NCBI GenBank assembly: GCA_963678205.1
Contig: OY782760.1
Span: 3,162,001-3,226,000 of the forward strand
Direction: 5' to 3'
DNA: 64,000 nucleotides
DNA from: G963556115 sp963678205
Lineage (GTDB): Bacteria; Planctomycetota; SZUA-567
A program made the position numbers and the translations under genes. This document shows positions 55,009 to 63,895 of this stretch, piece by piece (position 1 is the first letter of the stretch; every line of letters begins with the position of its first letter). The notes under the pieces are model-generated. The model saw only the letters and a program-made list of their open reading frames with translations. It ran no database searches and was not told where the DNA came from.

Positions 55009-58000
55009 ATGCATAAATTCAAATTCACATATATCATTATTTTATTATGGCTTATAACCATAACTCAGTCATTCTGCGCTGAAACGACGAAAAAAAAGGT
55101 ACACTTCGCTACTTTTTACCTTGATGCCCTATTCTTTGAAACTGAAGAGGGAAAATTTTCTGGTTTTACCTACGATCTTATGACTGAAATAGCCAAGCAT
55201 GAGAACTGGGAACTTTCATTCTCAATTCATAGGTTCCCAGAATTATTAAATTTCCTCAAAACAAACAAAGATCCAGATGCAAACATTGTATCATTCGTTG
55301 CATTCGACAAAAAAAGAACTGAATACTTGAGCTATACAAACATGTCTATTATTGACATATGTGGAACTCTTATTGTCCAAAAAGGCAACAGACTCAGTAG
55401 TATAAACGAGCTTAATGGAAAAACAGTAGCCTTACTTACTAACGCTCTTCCGTCAATATTCTTAAAAAAATTAATTGATGATTTACATATTAAATGTAAT
55501 CTATTAGGATTTGATGATTATAACAAATTAATGGAATATACCCAAAAAAACCCTACTACACTCATGCTTATGGATAATTTCACCTTTGCTTATAATAAGG
55601 TCTATGATCCAAAATATAAAAATTTAGAATCTACCTTACTTGTACTCCCAAGCTTCAGTATGCGTTTTGTGACAAGAAAAAACCTTAATTCTGACATTAT
55701 AGAAAAAATTAATTATTATATTAACAAATGGAGAAATGAACCCGGTAGCCCTTACACTAAACTGTATGAAAAATGGAGTAGACCACAGGCCAAAAATACT
55801 AGTATTATAAGTAGACTTACTCTTACTCAACTAATGATTATCCCAATTATCGTAGTATTCTTACTCCTATGGATCTTTTTGCTACGCTATAGAATTAAAG
55901 TGAGCACGATAAAAATTAAAGCTAGAGAACAGGATTTAAAAGCGACTCTAATGAGTATTGGAGACGGTGTCATTGTTACAGATACAGATGGGGCAATTCT
56001 TGAGATAAACCAAGTTGCCTTGAAAATACTCAACATAGAAACTATAAGTAACTTCAATCCTACCACAGATCTTACTCTTCTTGACAGAGGTTCAATGAAA
56101 GAAATATCAAATCCAATAAAACTGATAATTGACACAAAATCGTCATATGACAAAAATAATATCTGCATACTAAGAAACAAGTTAAAAACAGACTACATTA
56201 TTGCATTTACTGCATCTCCAATCTTTGTAATGAGTCTCCTGAAAGGTGTCGTCTTTGTATTCAAAGATATAACAAAAGATGCTGAAAACTCCAGCAAAAT
56301 AATGCGTTCTGAACGTAAATTATCAGCCATTCTTGAATCAGTAAATGAAGCAATACTTGTTTTCGATACAGATCTAACCCTTATTCAGACAAACAAATAT
56401 GCTCATAAGTTAATTTCGCAAGAATTAGGAACAGATGATATTATTGGGATAAACCGCTCTGATATAACTTTTTATGATAACATAAAACACGAAGACAAAC
56501 CCCTCACAAAGTCAGTTAGGCTCAAAAACAATATCACTTCAATTAGTGAGACACGGTCAGGTAAGATATACCAGATCCGAACCTCGCCAATATTTAATGA
56601 CGATGGTGAAGTTATAAGTTTAATTCAAGCAATAATGGATGTAACAGAGCTCAAAGCAAATGAACAAGCTCTTAAAACAAGCGAAAGTAACTACCGTATG
56701 CTTGTTGAAAACCAGAGTGACTTAGTTGCTAAGCGCACTCCAGAGGGCAAAATTTTATTCGCTACCGCTTCATGTTGTAACTTTTTTGGTCTTACTATGG
56801 ATGAAATTATAAACCACAATTATCTGGATTTTATCTATCCAGACGACCGTGAATTAGCTGTAGGTGAAATGAGCAAAATATCAGAATCCCAATCATCATA
56901 TACAGTAGAATTACGACACAATACATCGGCAGGTATTCGTTGGGTCTCGTGGCGAATGACTAAAATAATGGATGCTGATGGACAAATAGAGGCATATATT
57001 TCAACAGGAAGAGATATTACAGAAGCAAAAATTGCCAATGAACAACTTCAGCATGTCCAAAAATTAGAAGCAATAGGTCAGCTTGCAGGTGGCATTGCCC
57101 ATGATTTTAATAATATGCTTGGGGGAATTGTAGGTTTCGCAGAGTTAATAATGATGCAGAGTAAAACCAATGAAACAATACGTAATTACAGCAAAAACAT
57201 TATTGATACCAGCGAAAAAGCAGCAGAGCTGACTAAACAACTCCTTACTTTTGCCCGCAAAGGCAAGTCATCATCAACTCCAATTGATGCCCACAGCGCC
57301 ATTAAAAGAGCAGTTGACATTCTTAAACGCAGCATAACCAAAAACATTAATATTGAATTATATCTCAACGCCAAAAACTCCATAATAACAGGTGACCCTA
57401 CACAGATCCAAAATATCATTTTAAATCTTGGTATAAATGCCAGAGACGCTATAGGCGAAGAACCAGGAGGTAGCTTTACGATAGAGACCACAGTCGTAAA
57501 TCTTTCTAGTACATATTGTGAACATAGTGACTTTGATATAATTCCTCAATCTTACCTGCTTATCAAAGCTAGAGACAACGGCGTGGGAATGGAAAAAGAA
57601 ATTCTTGATCATATATATGAACCTTTCTTTACGACTAAAGAAGTTGGTAAGGGTACAGGGCTTGGTCTAGCATCAATCTTCGGATCTGTCACATCACACT
57701 CTGGCGCAATTACCGTTACCAGTGAACCTGGATATGGCACTGAATTTGATATTTTCCTACCATTACTAGAAAAGACTGAAAATGCAGTTAATTACGACAC
57801 ATCCACAGATCTGATTAATATTTTATCAAAGGATGCGCATAAAATAGTACTGGTTATCGATGATGAAGAGATTATTCGCATGGTAGCAAAATCGCTTCTT
57901 GAAAATATTGGGTACGAAGTCCTTCTTGCCAAAGACGGACAAGAAGGCATTGAAATATTATCAATAAATAAAGACATAATATCAATTGTTATACTAGATG

Positions 58001-58209
58001 TTATAATGCCTAGAATGGGGGGTAAAGAAGCCCTCAAGGAAATAAAAAAGATTTCACCTGATGTAAAAGTAATTATGGCATCTGGATTCACTCAAACAGA
58101 TAAGGAAAATGACTTTTTCGAGCTTGGAGCTCTAGATTTCATACACAAGCCATACAGACAAAAAGAGCTATATTCGGTTTTAGATAATGCTTTAAACACC
58201 AAAACGTAA
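55009..58209 (+). CDS. Hybrid sensor histidine kinase, SBP-PAS type
   Basis: A 1066-residue membrane sensor kinase. A signal peptide (about 1-24) precedes a family-3 solute-binding domain (about 32-250), a membrane segment (about 270-292), three PAS-type regions (about 305-420, 433-550 and 558-680), a HisKA domain with phospho-acceptor H698 (GGIAHDFNNMLGGIVG), an HATPase domain (NLGINARDAIG, DNGVGME, GKGTGLGLASI) and a C-terminal receiver with phospho-acceptor D997 (ILDVIMPRMGG). The terminal receiver implies an intramolecular phosphorelay, with an output regulator elsewhere, since none lies beside it. The solute-binding input resembles that of the GGDEF protein at 1752. The ligand is unknown. 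Confidence 0.92.
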   Translation: MHKFKFTYIIILLWLITITQSFCAETTKKKVHFATFYLDALFFETEEGKFSGFTYDLMTEIAKHENWELSFSIHRFPELLNFLKTNKDPDANIVSFVAFDKKRTEYLSYTNMSIIDICGTLIVQKGNRLSSINELNGKTVALLTNALPSIFLKKLIDDLHIKCNLLGFDDYNKLMEYTQKNPTTLMLMDNFTFAYNKVYDPKYKNLESTLLVLPSFSMRFVTRKNLNSDIIEKINYYINKWRNEPGSPYTKLYEKWSRPQAKNTSIISRLTLTQLMIIPIIVVFLLLWIFLLRYRIKVSTIKIKAREQDLKATLMSIGDGVIVTDTDGAILEINQVALKILNIETISNFNPTTDLTLLDRGSMKEISNPIKLIIDTKSSYDKNNICILRNKLKTDYIIAFTASPIFVMSLLKGVVFVFKDITKDAENSSKIMRSERKLSAILESVNEAILVFDTDLTLIQTNKYAHKLISQELGTDDIIGINRSDITFYDNIKHEDKPLTKSVRLKNNITSISETRSGKIYQIRTSPIFNDDGEVISLIQAIMDVTELKANEQALKTSESNYRMLVENQSDLVAKRTPEGKILFATASCCNFFGLTMDEIINHNYLDFIYPDDRELAVGEMSKISESQSSYTVELRHNTSAGIRWVSWRMTKIMDADGQIEAYISTGRDITEAKIANEQLQHVQKLEAIGQLAGGIAHDFNNMLGGIVGFAELIMMQSKTNETIRNYSKNIIDTSEKAAELTKQLLTFARKGKSSSTPIDAHSAIKRAVDILKRSITKNINIELYLNAKNSIITGDPTQIQNIILNLGINARDAIGEEPGGSFTIETTVVNLSSTYCEHSDFDIIPQSYLLIKARDNGVGMEKEILDHIYEPFFTTKEVGKGTGLGLASIFGSVTSHSGAITVTSEPGYGTEFDIFLPLLEKTENAVNYDTSTDLINILSKDAHKIVLVIDDEEIIRMVAKSLLENIGYEVLLAKDGQEGIEILSINKDIISIVILDVIMPRMGGKEALKEIKKISPDVKVIMASGFTQTDKENDFFELGALDFIHKPYRQKELYSVLDNALNTKT

Positions 58210-58265
58210 TAATATCATTTATACTGTGTACATGATGTACTATTAGCAGTATAATGTATTTATCC

Positions 58266-58293
58266 ATAGGTTTACAGCTAGCTGTAGACCTAT
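58266..58293 (+). terminator. Stem-loop after the histidine kinase gene
   Basis: ATAGGTTTACAGCT (58266-58279) is followed at once by AGCTGTAGACCTAT (58280-58293), complementary except for one G-U pair, then ATTACTTT. The T-run is weak, so termination is only likely. Confidence 0.5.
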
Positions 58294-58366
58294 ATTACTT
58301 TGTATCTGGTATATTAAAGCAGATATTTGATATAACACATTTACTTTCACAAGAGATAAAAACAGT

Positions 58367-59530
58367 ATGGATTTTAAGAGAAAAAGCACAATTCAAATTA
58401 CTTGCGAAAAGGGGTTAGTTCCATGGCTTGAAGAAGAAATGAGACAAGCTAAAGAAAATATTATCCGTACACATAAAACAGGTGTAGAATTATCAGGTAC
58501 GCTACATGATTGTATAAGGCTCAACCTCACCAGTAGAACAGCTTACAATGTAATGTATTTGCTCAAAGAATTTCAGGCTACGACTGCGGATGAGCTTTAC
58601 AATGAAGCGGTAAAACTTCCATGGCACGGCATTATACCTACTGACAGCTACTTTAGCATCACTACAAATGTACAAACGAATACGATCAATGACACCCGTT
58701 ATCCCAGCCTCAAGCTGAAAGATGCAATAGTTGATAAAATTAAATCAGAGACAGGACTAAGACCGGACTCTGGTAAAGACAGACACCGTATCGTAATAAC
58801 ACTCAACTGGTATAGAAATAAGGTATGGATTTACATTAATACCAGTGGGCGCAAACTTTCAGACAGAGGTTATCGTAAGCTCCCTCACTCTGCGCCACTA
58901 AGAGAAACCCTTGCAGCGTCAATTATCCAAGCAAGCACTTATACAGGCAAAGAAGTATTCATAAATCCTATGTGCGGCAGCGGAACCCTCGCAATTGAAG
59001 CAGCACTGCTCGCCCGCGGCTGCTACCCACAGTTACATAGAGACAACTTCTGTTTTATGCACTTAAATGGATTCAAAGATGAGTTCTATACAGATCCTAG
59101 AGACAAAGCTCTTGAGAGAAGAGCAGACAAAGAGACAAAACTCAAACCTATTATCGCTACAGATCATGACCCGAATGCGATAAGAGCTGCCCAGCTTAAT
59201 GCACGTACTGCAGGGGTAGAAGAACTAATCGAATTCATTGTGTGCGATTTCGCAGATACCCCTATCCCAAAAGATAAAGATGGTGTAATAATTCTAAATC
59301 CTGAGTATGGAGAGAGACTTGGAGAAGTTGAAAAGCTAAAACCTGAGTACAAACGTATTGGCGACTGGCTTAAACAGAGTTGCAGCGGTTATACAGGATA
59401 TGTTTTTACAGGTAATCTTGAACTAGCGAAACTGATTGGCTTGCGAGCTAGCAGACGGTTTGAATTTTTCAATGGTAATATTGACTGCCGATTACTCAAG
59501 TATGAGTTATACCGAGGCAGCAAAGAGTAA
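58367..59530 (+). CDS. THUMP-domain rRNA guanine-N2 methyltransferase
   Basis: A 387-residue RlmL-like RNA methyltransferase: an N-terminal ferredoxin-like and THUMP region (about 1-160) and a class I SAM fold (about 165-385) with INPMCGSGTLAIEAALLARG, IIATDHDPNAIRAAQLNARTAGV and VCDFAD. The catalytic motif reads NPEYGERLG rather than the usual NPPYGER, a variant with glutamate for the second proline. It probably methylates 23S rRNA; the exact position is uncertain. It is in a unit of its own between two terminators. Confidence 0.85.
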   Translation: MDFKRKSTIQITCEKGLVPWLEEEMRQAKENIIRTHKTGVELSGTLHDCIRLNLTSRTAYNVMYLLKEFQATTADELYNEAVKLPWHGIIPTDSYFSITTNVQTNTINDTRYPSLKLKDAIVDKIKSETGLRPDSGKDRHRIVITLNWYRNKVWIYINTSGRKLSDRGYRKLPHSAPLRETLAASIIQASTYTGKEVFINPMCGSGTLAIEAALLARGCYPQLHRDNFCFMHLNGFKDEFYTDPRDKALERRADKETKLKPIIATDHDPNAIRAAQLNARTAGVEELIEFIVCDFADTPIPKDKDGVIILNPEYGERLGEVEKLKPEYKRIGDWLKQSCSGYTGYVFTGNLELAKLIGLRASRRFEFFNGNIDCRLLKYELYRGSKE

Positions 59531-59537
59531 ATAAAAA

Positions 59538-59562
59538 TAGAGCAGCCAAATTGGCTGCTCTA
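59538..59562. terminator. Terminator between convergent genes
   Basis: A 12-bp inverted repeat (TAGAGCAGCCAA / TTGGCTGCTCTA, 59538-59562) with a single central base. The minus strand runs on as TTTTTATT, so it best serves the leftward nitroreductase gene, but it may act in both directions. Confidence 0.8.
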
Positions 59563-59584
59563 CAATACTATAAAATTAATTATA

Positions 59585-60418
59585 TTAAATATAATTAATT
59601 TTAGCCATATAATCACGTTTTGCTGTTCTAGCAAAATGAATATCAGGATACCCAAATAGCATACAGTAATAGTCCGACGCCCCAGAAGTCAACAACTTAT
59701 TTTTATACTCTGGCAAAAGTTCGAGTGATTGCTTGAGAAGCCCACACCACGTAGTACCAAGTCCGCTGGCATTTGCAGCCAATTCAAAATAACTTAGAGC
59801 AATACAGACATCATTTATTCTATTGTAAGGAACGTCCGCAGAAGCAGAAACAATAAGAGCGTGCGGTGCAGTCCGAAATATCCCATCAACCTTATGCTTC
59901 TTCCATGGATTAATAGCTGCTTTTTCAAGATAATCAGCTTGTGGAGGAAGCCCGCTATTCTGTTGAAGGGAAATAAGCTCTCCCATAATGCCATCACGAA
60001 TTTTATTCATTTTTTCAATATCATCAATGACATCAAACCGTAAAGCATTATTATTAACTGCTGTAGGGCAATTATAAGTAGTTATCAGTAATTTTTCGAT
60101 AAGTTTTTTATCTACATTTTCCTGCTTATATTTTCTAATACTTCTTCTACCTCTAATAAGCACATCCATGCTCTCAGGAGTCGGCAATACATCTTTACTA
60201 AGTTCAACACTATCATCCTCAGCGTTCAGATCAAAGATTGAAATAGCGCCTGTAGGACAGAGTGTATAACAATGCTGGCACTTCATACACTTTAATTCAT
60301 CTTCTGCCTCAATTTGAGGGAATCCACCATCAGCCATTTTGATAATTCTTGTTGGGCAATCATCAACACAAGCACCACACTTTACACATTTATCTATATC
60401 TACTTTAAAATTCAGCAT
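59585..60418 (-). CDS. Nitroreductase with N-terminal 2[4Fe-4S] ferredoxin
   Basis: A 277-residue flavoprotein fused to a ferredoxin. The N-terminal 60 residues carry two four-cysteine clusters (CVKCGACVDDCP and CMKCQHCYTLCP); the rest is a FMN-binding nitroreductase domain (RGRRSIRKYKQENVDKKLIEKLL; GLGTTWCGLLKQSLELLPEY). Such fusions accept electrons from reduced ferredoxin and reduce quinones, nitro compounds or other acceptors; the natural substrate is unknown. The ATG at 60418 is preferred to an upstream GTG at 60436. It lies 84 bases after gcvPA in the same direction. Confidence 0.88.
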   Translation of the reverse strand: MLNFKVDIDKCVKCGACVDDCPTRIIKMADGGFPQIEAEDELKCMKCQHCYTLCPTGAISIFDLNAEDDSVELSKDVLPTPESMDVLIRGRRSIRKYKQENVDKKLIEKLLITTYNCPTAVNNNALRFDVIDDIEKMNKIRDGIMGELISLQQNSGLPPQADYLEKAAINPWKKHKVDGIFRTAPHALIVSASADVPYNRINDVCIALSYFELAANASGLGTTWCGLLKQSLELLPEYKNKLLTSGASDYYCMLFGYPDIHFARTAKRDYMAKINYI

Positions 60419-60501
60419 ATACAATCCTTTCTCCACTAGTAATTAATGCACAATTTATTTTTCAACCTATATACAAATATGTAGGATAGCTTCATAATTT
60501 A

Positions 60502-61848
60502 TTAATATGCCAACCACTCCCTAAGTCTCAAAGCATACAGATCAATATCTCGTCTAGAATTCAACTCTGTTACAGCTACAAGCAAACAATCAGATAGCTC
60601 TGGATACCAACGGTCAAGCCTAATGCCAGGCTCAAAAGTCTGCCCAAGCCTTCTAAATAAATCAAGCACGGGTTTATTCAGCCTCAAGACAAACTCATTG
60701 AAATGCATTCCGTCAAATACAAGATCAGCACCATCTATATTCCCCAGTATCTCTCTAGCATATGCAGCCTTTTGCAGACACAACTCAGACACTTTTTGAT
60801 ATCCATGCTTGCCCATTACAGAGAGATATGCAAGTGCTCGCAAAGCGCACAATGCCTGATTAGAGCAGATATTACTAGTAGCTCTTTCCCGCTTAATATG
60901 TTGTTCTCTAGCTTGCAAAGTAAGTACAAATCCCCGTTTGCCTTCCTTATCAACAGTCTCCCCCACCATTCTACCAGGCATTTTTCTAAGAAGTTTTTGG
61001 GAAGAAGCAATAAAACCAAGGTATGGACCGCCATAGTTTAATGGCATCCCAAGAGGCTGCCCTTCACCTACAGCGATATCTGCTCCCATATCTGCTGGTG
61101 TTTTTAATACCCCCAAACCGATAGGGTTCACAATCATAATTAGTAGCTTCTTCTTTTTATGAAGTTCTTCAGCAAGTTCAGAATAATCACAAACTCTACC
61201 GAAGAAATCTGGGTACTGTACAATAACAGCAGCAGTATCATTATCTACGTTAGAAAGTAACTCAACAATACTATCTTCTGAAGTTTTAGAATAAGGGATT
61301 TGCTCCATCTCAATCATAGCATTTCTACCATAACTGTCCATTACTTCTCTATAGTGTGGATTGACCGAACTATCATAAATGATTCGCCCTTTTCGAGTAT
61401 GGTTCACAGCCATCACAGATGCTTCATATACCGCTGTAGCACCATCATAAAGAGAAGCATTGGATACATCCATACCTGTTATACGAGAAATAGCAGTCTG
61501 ATACTCAAATATAGCTTGAAGCATACCTTGGCTAATTTCCGGTTGATACGGTGTGTAAGCAGTGTAAAACTCACTTTTTGAGCATAATTCATCAACTGCA
61601 GCTGGTATATGATGATTATATGCTCCTCCTCCAATAAAGTAATTACCTGGTCTCATTGGATATCTATTACTAGACTCAAGATCTTTCATGTGCTCCAGAA
61701 GTTCCATTTCACTCATGGATTTGGGCAGGTTTAGTTCAAACCCTTTAAGAGAGTCAGGAATTCCAGCAAACAATTCATCGATGCTATTCACACCGATCGC
61801 ATCCAGCATCTTTTTTGTGTCTTCGGCTGTATGAGGTATATATGACAT
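60502..61848 (-). CDS. gcvPA: Glycine dehydrogenase (decarboxylating) subunit 1
   Basis: The N-terminal half of a split P-protein, 448 residues, usual for GcvPA. It acts with GcvPB and pyridoxal phosphate to decarboxylate glycine and hand the aminomethyl group to lipoyl-GcvH. It begins MSYIPHTAEDTKKML and has FIGGGAYNHHIPAAVDEL, EISQGMLQAIFEYQTAI and GLGVLKTPADMGADIAVGEG. The pyridoxal phosphate lysine is on the other subunit. The ATG at 61848 has GGAG 6 bases upstream, better than the frame's opening at 61869. The gene for subunit 2 does not follow; a nitroreductase is there instead. Confidence 0.93.
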   Translation of the reverse strand: MSYIPHTAEDTKKMLDAIGVNSIDELFAGIPDSLKGFELNLPKSMSEMELLEHMKDLESSNRYPMRPGNYFIGGGAYNHHIPAAVDELCSKSEFYTAYTPYQPEISQGMLQAIFEYQTAISRITGMDVSNASLYDGATAVYEASVMAVNHTRKGRIIYDSSVNPHYREVMDSYGRNAMIEMEQIPYSKTSEDSIVELLSNVDNDTAAVIVQYPDFFGRVCDYSELAEELHKKKKLLIMIVNPIGLGVLKTPADMGADIAVGEGQPLGMPLNYGGPYLGFIASSQKLLRKMPGRMVGETVDKEGKRGFVLTLQAREQHIKRERATSNICSNQALCALRALAYLSVMGKHGYQKVSELCLQKAAYAREILGNIDGADLVFDGMHFNEFVLRLNKPVLDLFRRLGQTFEPGIRLDRWYPELSDCLLVAVTELNSRRDIDLYALRLREWLAY

Positions 61849-61955
61849 TATCACTCCAGTTAGTCTCAATAGGATTAAGTCGCAAACAATTAATAAATAT
61901 TACTCAAAAATAATTTTTAATCAAACCAATTAAAGTATGCTTATATGAAATAATA

Positions 61956-61985
61956 TAGAGAGTCAGAAAAAATTCCAACTCTCTA
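61956..61985 (-). other. Stem-loop between gcvH and gcvPA
   Basis: TAGAGAGT (61956-61963) pairs with ACTCTCTA (61978-61985) in the 230-base gap, and the minus strand continues TATTATTT. It may be a weak terminator or a processing site that separates gcvH and gcvPA expression. Confidence 0.5.
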
Positions 61986-62078
61986 CAAACCCAAAAGATA
62001 TTTTACTGATATGTTTTTACTATAACACATTATATAAGCAAATTATAAAGCGTCATATATTACTGAAGTCTACAGTAG

Positions 62079-62459
62079 TTATGCAATAAAATCCTCATAA
62101 TCTTCAGCATTCAGTAGTGCATCTATTTCTTTGCTATCAGTAAATTCCATCTTGAAAATCCAGCCAGCTCCGTAACAATCACTATTAACAGCACCAGGTT
62201 CATCATCAAGCTCTGTATTAACTTCAATAATTTGACCTGAAAGGGGCGCAAACACTGGTGACGACGCTTTTACTGACTCAATAGTACAGACTTCATCCCC
62301 TTCTCCAAACTCAGCATCATCTTCTGGTAATTCAACATAAGTAATATCCCCAAGCTCATTCTGAGCATGATCACTAATACCAACAGTTGCCACATTATCC
62401 TCAATAAGAACCCACTCATGGTCTTTGGTGTAGAGAAGTTCAGCATCAACCTCACTCAT
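62079..62459 (-). CDS. gcvH: Glycine cleavage system H protein
   Basis: The 126-residue lipoyl carrier of the glycine cleavage complex. The lipoylation site is the lysine in IESVKASSPVFAPLSG, and ITYVELPEDDAEFGEGDEV precedes it as usual. GGAG precedes the ATG. It lies 170 bases downstream of gcvT and 230 upstream of gcvPA. Confidence 0.97.
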   Translation of the reverse strand: MSEVDAELLYTKDHEWVLIEDNVATVGISDHAQNELGDITYVELPEDDAEFGEGDEVCTIESVKASSPVFAPLSGQIIEVNTELDDEPGAVNSDCYGAGWIFKMEFTDSKEIDALLNAEDYEDFIA

Positions 62460-62629
62460 TATCTTTTCTCCGAATCTAAATTAATTTATTACCCCACAAT
62501 GATAATCAACATTATTATGTATAAATATACTTAACATTGTACTTTGTCAAGATTATTTTTATAAAAAACAACTTTAAGTGAAAACTTTACTCTATATATA
62601 AAACTAACTCATTATAAATATACGTAAAA

Positions 62630-63748
62630 TTAATTATTACTTATTTTCTTAAGATCATCAGTACTAAAGAAAGGTAATTGGGAAATTTCAGCCTGCACCC
62701 TCTTTTTTCCTAACTCAACTTCAATATTTGTAGTAATAGAGGCATACTCCTTATCTACAAACCCCATAGCAATACTCCCCCCCACAAAGACCCCAGGAGC
62801 ACCAGAGGTAATAGTACCTATTTTTTTATTATTTGAATATATTGCACTCCCCTCTCTAGCAATACGCTTACCATCAAGTACAACTCCAACAAGATACTGC
62901 TTTTTAGATCCACTTCCAGCGAATTCTTTCAGAGCATCTTTACCAGGAAAGTTTTCAGCTTTATCAAGGCTTACAAGTTTAGAATAGCCGGTCATAAGTG
63001 GGTTAATATCTTCAGTAAGCTCATGCCCATATAATGGCAAACCTGCCTCAAGCCTCAACGTATCACGAGCACCAAGTCCACAAGGAGTTATACCAAACTT
63101 AGCTCCCGCCTGACAGGCATAATACCAGACCTGGCCCAATGCATCTGCATCGACAAAAATTTCAACTCCAGGAGACCCGGTATAACCAGATCGACTCAAA
63201 ATCAAAGGAGATCCCTGCCACTCAGAGACGATAAAAGAATAAAACGGCATTGTATGCAGATTAAATCCTGTGAGTTCCTCCACTACCTTATAAGCCAACG
63301 GTCCTTGAATATCAACTTTTCCAGTGCTTGCAGACTGATCTTCCAATACAGCTCCATCAGGCAGAGATTTTTCCAGAGCGTTAAAGTCACCCTCAATGTC
63401 ACCGGCATTCACACATATCATAGCTTCCTGATCGCTTAAGAGGAATACAACCACATCATCCTTTACCCCACCATCATCATTACAGATAAAGCTATATCGC
63501 ATACGAGCCGTTTTTAAGTTTTTAAAGTTCCCGGCAAGCATACAATTTAATGTACTTCTGACATCCTTTGATACAAGGATAAACTCCCCCATATGCGAAG
63601 TATCAAATATCCCAACACCTTCTCTTACAGCCATGTGCTCTTTAATAATACCTGTCTTATACTGAACAGGCATATTCCAGCCATTAAAATCGATCATCCT
63701 TGCTTCAAGCTCAACATGTGCAGCATATAGAAGTGTATTCTTACTCAT
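62630..63748 (-). CDS. gcvT: Aminomethyltransferase (glycine cleavage T protein)
   Basis: A 372-residue enzyme that transfers the methylene group from aminomethyl-lipoyl GcvH to tetrahydrofolate and releases ammonia. It has MVDFNGW-like (ARMIDFNGWNMPVQY) and GVGIFDTSHMGEF near the start, the folate-binding SRSGYTGSPGVEIF, and GLGARDTLRLEAGLPLYGHEL. AAAAGGAT precedes the ATG. It is the first gene of a leftward gcvT-gcvH-gcvPA run with its own predicted promoter. Confidence 0.96.
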   Translation of the reverse strand: MSKNTLLYAAHVELEARMIDFNGWNMPVQYKTGIIKEHMAVREGVGIFDTSHMGEFILVSKDVRSTLNCMLAGNFKNLKTARMRYSFICNDDGGVKDDVVVFLLSDQEAMICVNAGDIEGDFNALEKSLPDGAVLEDQSASTGKVDIQGPLAYKVVEELTGFNLHTMPFYSFIVSEWQGSPLILSRSGYTGSPGVEIFVDADALGQVWYYACQAGAKFGITPCGLGARDTLRLEAGLPLYGHELTEDINPLMTGYSKLVSLDKAENFPGKDALKEFAGSGSKKQYLVGVVLDGKRIAREGSAIYSNNKKIGTITSGAPGVFVGGSIAMGFVDKEYASITTNIEVELGKKRVQAEISQLPFFSTDDLKKISNN

Positions 63749-63790
63749 ATATCCGATCCTTTTCTTATCATTTTTTAAAGAACATCAATC

Positions 63791-63818
63791 ATTATATTCT
63801 CAAATTACCTACAGGCAA
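63791..63818 (-). promoter_or_regulatory. Sigma-70-type promoter for gcvT
   Basis: On the minus strand TTGCCT (63813-63818) and a perfect TATAAT (63791-63796) are separated by 16 bases. The leader to the gcvT start would be only about 35 bases, too short for a glycine riboswitch. Confidence 0.6.
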
Positions 63819-63825
63819 CCCATAA

Positions 63826-63860
63826 AATAAAAAGAGTCAGAATCTAATAGATTCTGACTC
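63826..63860 (-). terminator. Intrinsic terminator of the partial gene
   Basis: A 12-bp stem, GAGTCAGAATCT (63834-63845) / AGATTCTGACTC (63849-63860), with a 3-base loop; the minus strand continues TTTTTATTTTA. It ends the leftward gene whose 3' end is at 63896. Confidence 0.92.
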
Positions 63861-63895
63861 ACACTCATTTTCCCCATCGGCGCCATACAACCTTC

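Noticed and set aside
63749..63833. Possible glycine riboswitch before gcvT
   Set aside because: Only about 85 bases separate the gene from the preceding terminator, and the predicted leader is about 35 bases, too short for the aptamer; no typical conserved core was seen.
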